Source of the DNA: Acinetobacter sp.
GTDB taxonomy: Bacteria > Pseudomonadota > Gammaproteobacteria > Pseudomonadales > Moraxellaceae
Direction: 5' to 3'
Assembly (NCBI GenBank): GCA_031277915.1
Contig: JAITLL010000034.1
Location: 112,428-176,427, forward strand
DNA length: 64,000 bases
This document shows positions 61,338-64,000 of this stretch, piece after piece. The notes beneath the pieces are model-generated. The model had not been told where the DNA came from and made no database searches. It worked only from the letters and a program-made list of their open reading frames with translations. Each line of letters starts with the position of its first letter. Position 1 is the first letter of the stretch. Position numbers and translations under genes: made by a program.

Positions 61338-62171
61338 TTATGGGTTTGTTGGTTGAACGATTTTTAGAATCTGTTTGAGCTTGGTCACATCAATTTGACC
61401 CGGTGCAGATGCTTCACCAATCATGCCAAAACTATAACTTCCACCCATATTGGCAGTCGCAACACGAGAAATCGTACCAAGTTGTCCCATCGACATCGTT
61501 AACAATGGTTTAGTGGTTTGCTGACTTACTTTTAAAGTCGCGTTCATTAAAGTGAAAACGTCTTGTTTAGATTTTGGCATTACGGCAATTTTTAGAATAT
61601 CTGCGCCCATTTGATCTTGTTTTAACAAGCGTTTTTCAATTTCATCTTGGCTTGGTGTTTTTTGGAAGTCATGATTAGACATCACCACCAACACTTTCTT
61701 TTGATGTGCTTTTTGAACAATCTCTGAAACTATTTTTTGATCACGGAACATTTCAACATCTAACCAGTCCATGAACGGATTTTTTAAATAAGCCTGATAT
61801 ACCTTGCCATAATCAGCATCGCTAATTTCAAGCTGGCCGCCTTCGTTTTTGGTACGAATTGTGGCAATCATTGGTTTATTGCCTAAAATCTTTTTCAATT
61901 CATGACCCAAGGCAATCACTTGTTTTGTATCACTCACAAAACTGAGTAAATCGATACGAAACTCTGCCAAATCAGCATCTGCTGTATTTGCAATGACTTG
62001 AGCTTGCGCTAAAGCTTGTTCTTTGGTTTTTGCTGTAATTGGAACAATTGTTTTAACTGCTGTAGTCGCAGGTTGTGTTTGAGTAGCTAAAGCAACAGGT
62101 TCAGCATTTGCCTGTGCTGTAAAAAATGGGAGTGCAAGCAAACTTAAGCTTAATAATGTTTTCATGTTCAT
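61338..62171 (-). CDS. quiB: Periplasmic type I 3-dehydroquinate dehydratase
   Basis: 277 residues from the ATG at 62171, eight bases after AAGGA (62180 is possible). Unlike biosynthetic AroD it carries a signal peptide (LLSLSLLALPFFTAQANA). The type I signatures are AEFRIDLLSF, VMSNHDFQKTP (catalytic His) and ADILKIAVMPKS (Schiff-base Lys). It dehydrates 3-dehydroquinate in the periplasm for QuiC. Confidence 0.93.
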   Translation of the reverse strand: MNMKTLLSLSLLALPFFTAQANAEPVALATQTQPATTAVKTIVPITAKTKEQALAQAQVIANTADADLAEFRIDLLSFVSDTKQVIALGHELKKILGNKPMIATIRTKNEGGQLEISDADYGKVYQAYLKNPFMDWLDVEMFRDQKIVSEIVQKAHQKKVLVVMSNHDFQKTPSQDEIEKRLLKQDQMGADILKIAVMPKSKQDVFTLMNATLKVSQQTTKPLLTMSMGQLGTISRVATANMGGSYSFGMIGEASAPGQIDVTKLKQILKIVQPTNP

Positions 62172-62187
62172 ATCATTCATCCTTAAA

Positions 62188-62225
62188 AAGGCTACATGCA
62201 TCCATGGCCGATCATGTGTAGCCTT
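62188..62225 (-). repeat. Hairpin between pcaG and quiB
   Basis: AAGGCTACA (62188-62196) pairs with TGTAGCCTT (62217-62225), leaving a 20-base loop. No T-run. It separates the cytosolic pca genes from the periplasmic qui genes and may tune their mRNA ratio. Confidence 0.55.
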
Positions 62226-62234
62226 AGGTGCTTC

Positions 62235-62864
62235 TCAAATATCAAAAAATACAGTTTCGTCATCGCCTTGAATACGAATGTCAAAGCGGTAAACAATTTC
62301 ACCATTTTCTTCAAAGCGTTTTGCAATAAGAGTTTGGCGACGCGGTGCCCACTCAATGCTATTTAGAATTGCATCATTGCCATTTGCTTCGGCTTCATCT
62401 TCAAAATAAACACGTGTATGAAGACCTAAGTTAATACCGCGAGCGAAAATCACTAATGCAATATGAGGTGCCTGAGTTGAACCTTTGCGACCTGCTGTAG
62501 CACCCGGCTTAATTGTATTGAAGCTCCAGATACCCGTTTCAAAGTCAGCACCAGTACGGCCCCAACCCTGAAATGCAGGATCAGCTTTTTGCTCACGCGT
62601 ATCTGCCTGACTTGGGTAAATACCATTCGCATCGGCTTGCCAAATCTCGATCAGCACGTCGCGCAGGGGTAAACCTAATCCATCAAATACTTGACCTTCA
62701 AAACGAATACGCTCGCCTTTGGTTTTGTCTTGTACTAACTGGTTATTAAAGTTGTTTTCAAACACTTCAATATTTGCTTGTTGTGGCAATAAGCCAATGT
62801 GGACGTAAGGACCACCTGTTTGAGATGGAGTTTCTTTTAATTCCTGAAAATTCCAGTTATTCAT
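62235..62864 (-). CDS. pcaG: Protocatechuate 3,4-dioxygenase alpha subunit
   Basis: 209 residues of the intradiol dioxygenase alpha chain: TPSQTGGPYVHIGLLP, RIRFEGQVFDGLGLPLRDVLIEIWQAD (split) and AFQGWGRTGADFETGIWSFNT. It lacks the iron-ligand set that the beta chain has, as normal. With PcaH it opens protocatechuate to beta-carboxymuconate. Starts 14 bases after pcaH. Confidence 0.95.
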   Translation of the reverse strand: MNNWNFQELKETPSQTGGPYVHIGLLPQQANIEVFENNFNNQLVQDKTKGERIRFEGQVFDGLGLPLRDVLIEIWQADANGIYPSQADTREQKADPAFQGWGRTGADFETGIWSFNTIKPGATAGRKGSTQAPHIALVIFARGINLGLHTRVYFEDEAEANGNDAILNSIEWAPRRQTLIAKRFEENGEIVYRFDIRIQGDDETVFFDI

Positions 62865-62878
62865 GCTCGTGCTCCCGA

Positions 62879-64000
<1,122 letters not shown>

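Overview
The window looks like chromosomal DNA of an Acinetobacter, probably of the calcoaceticus-baumannii complex. This rests on low G+C, codon use, gene order (argC-x-clpS-clpA; pyrG-kdsA-eno-ftsB-ispD), a complete indole-acetate (iac) operon in the order HABICDEFG, and a pca-qui operon with the layout known from A. baylyi. No rRNA, tRNA, insertion sequence, prophage or CRISPR array was seen. Both ends cut genes: rpiA on the left, pcaC on the right.

Left third (1-23.6 kb) is mostly core genome: rpiA, a YgjP-type metalloprotease, a large lipoprotein, argC, the ClpS/ClpA protease arm, a YnfA-like membrane protein, a DAHP synthase, a PadR-controlled hydrolase opposite fadH, small hydrolases, pyrG, kdsA, eno, a TSUP permease, ftsB and ispD. 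The most striking regulatory DNA lies before the DAHP synthase gene. Two successive short ORFs are packed with Phe/Tyr/Trp codons. The first is followed by a textbook terminator, the second by structures that could hide the ribosome binding site of the synthase.

The rest (23.7-64 kb) is largely a catabolic island for aromatic and plant-derived compounds. Region A (23.9-27.5 kb, +) holds pcaI-pcaJ-pcaF-pcaD, the lower beta-ketoadipate pathway, behind a triple-repeat operator of the PcaU type and interrupted by a three-hairpin repeat element. Region B (27.6-35.6 kb, -) has an aldehyde dehydrogenase, a GMC oxidoreductase, an outer-membrane barrel, a copper amine oxidase (tynA) and a FeaR-like activator: oxidation of aromatic amines, and perhaps alcohols, to arylacetates. 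Region C (35.8-47.3 kb) is iacHABICDEFG (-), divergent iacR, an MFS importer and an OprD-type porin, for indole-3-acetate. Region D (47.3-53.0 kb) is an SDR, a histidine phosphatase, an APH-like kinase and an acyl-CoA dehydrogenase with LysR and IclR regulators, a layout that fits catabolism of hydroxy acids through phosphorylation. Region E (53.0-54.8 kb) is a persulfide-dioxygenase-like enzyme with two YeeE/YedE sulfur permease halves. Region F (56-64 kb, -) is pcaC-pcaH-pcaG-quiB-quiC-porin-quiA, converting quinate/shikimate in the periplasm to protocatechuate and opening its ring. Region A supplies later steps of the pathway that region F begins.

All assignments come from reading the sequence. 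Family names are recalled knowledge and no database search was run.
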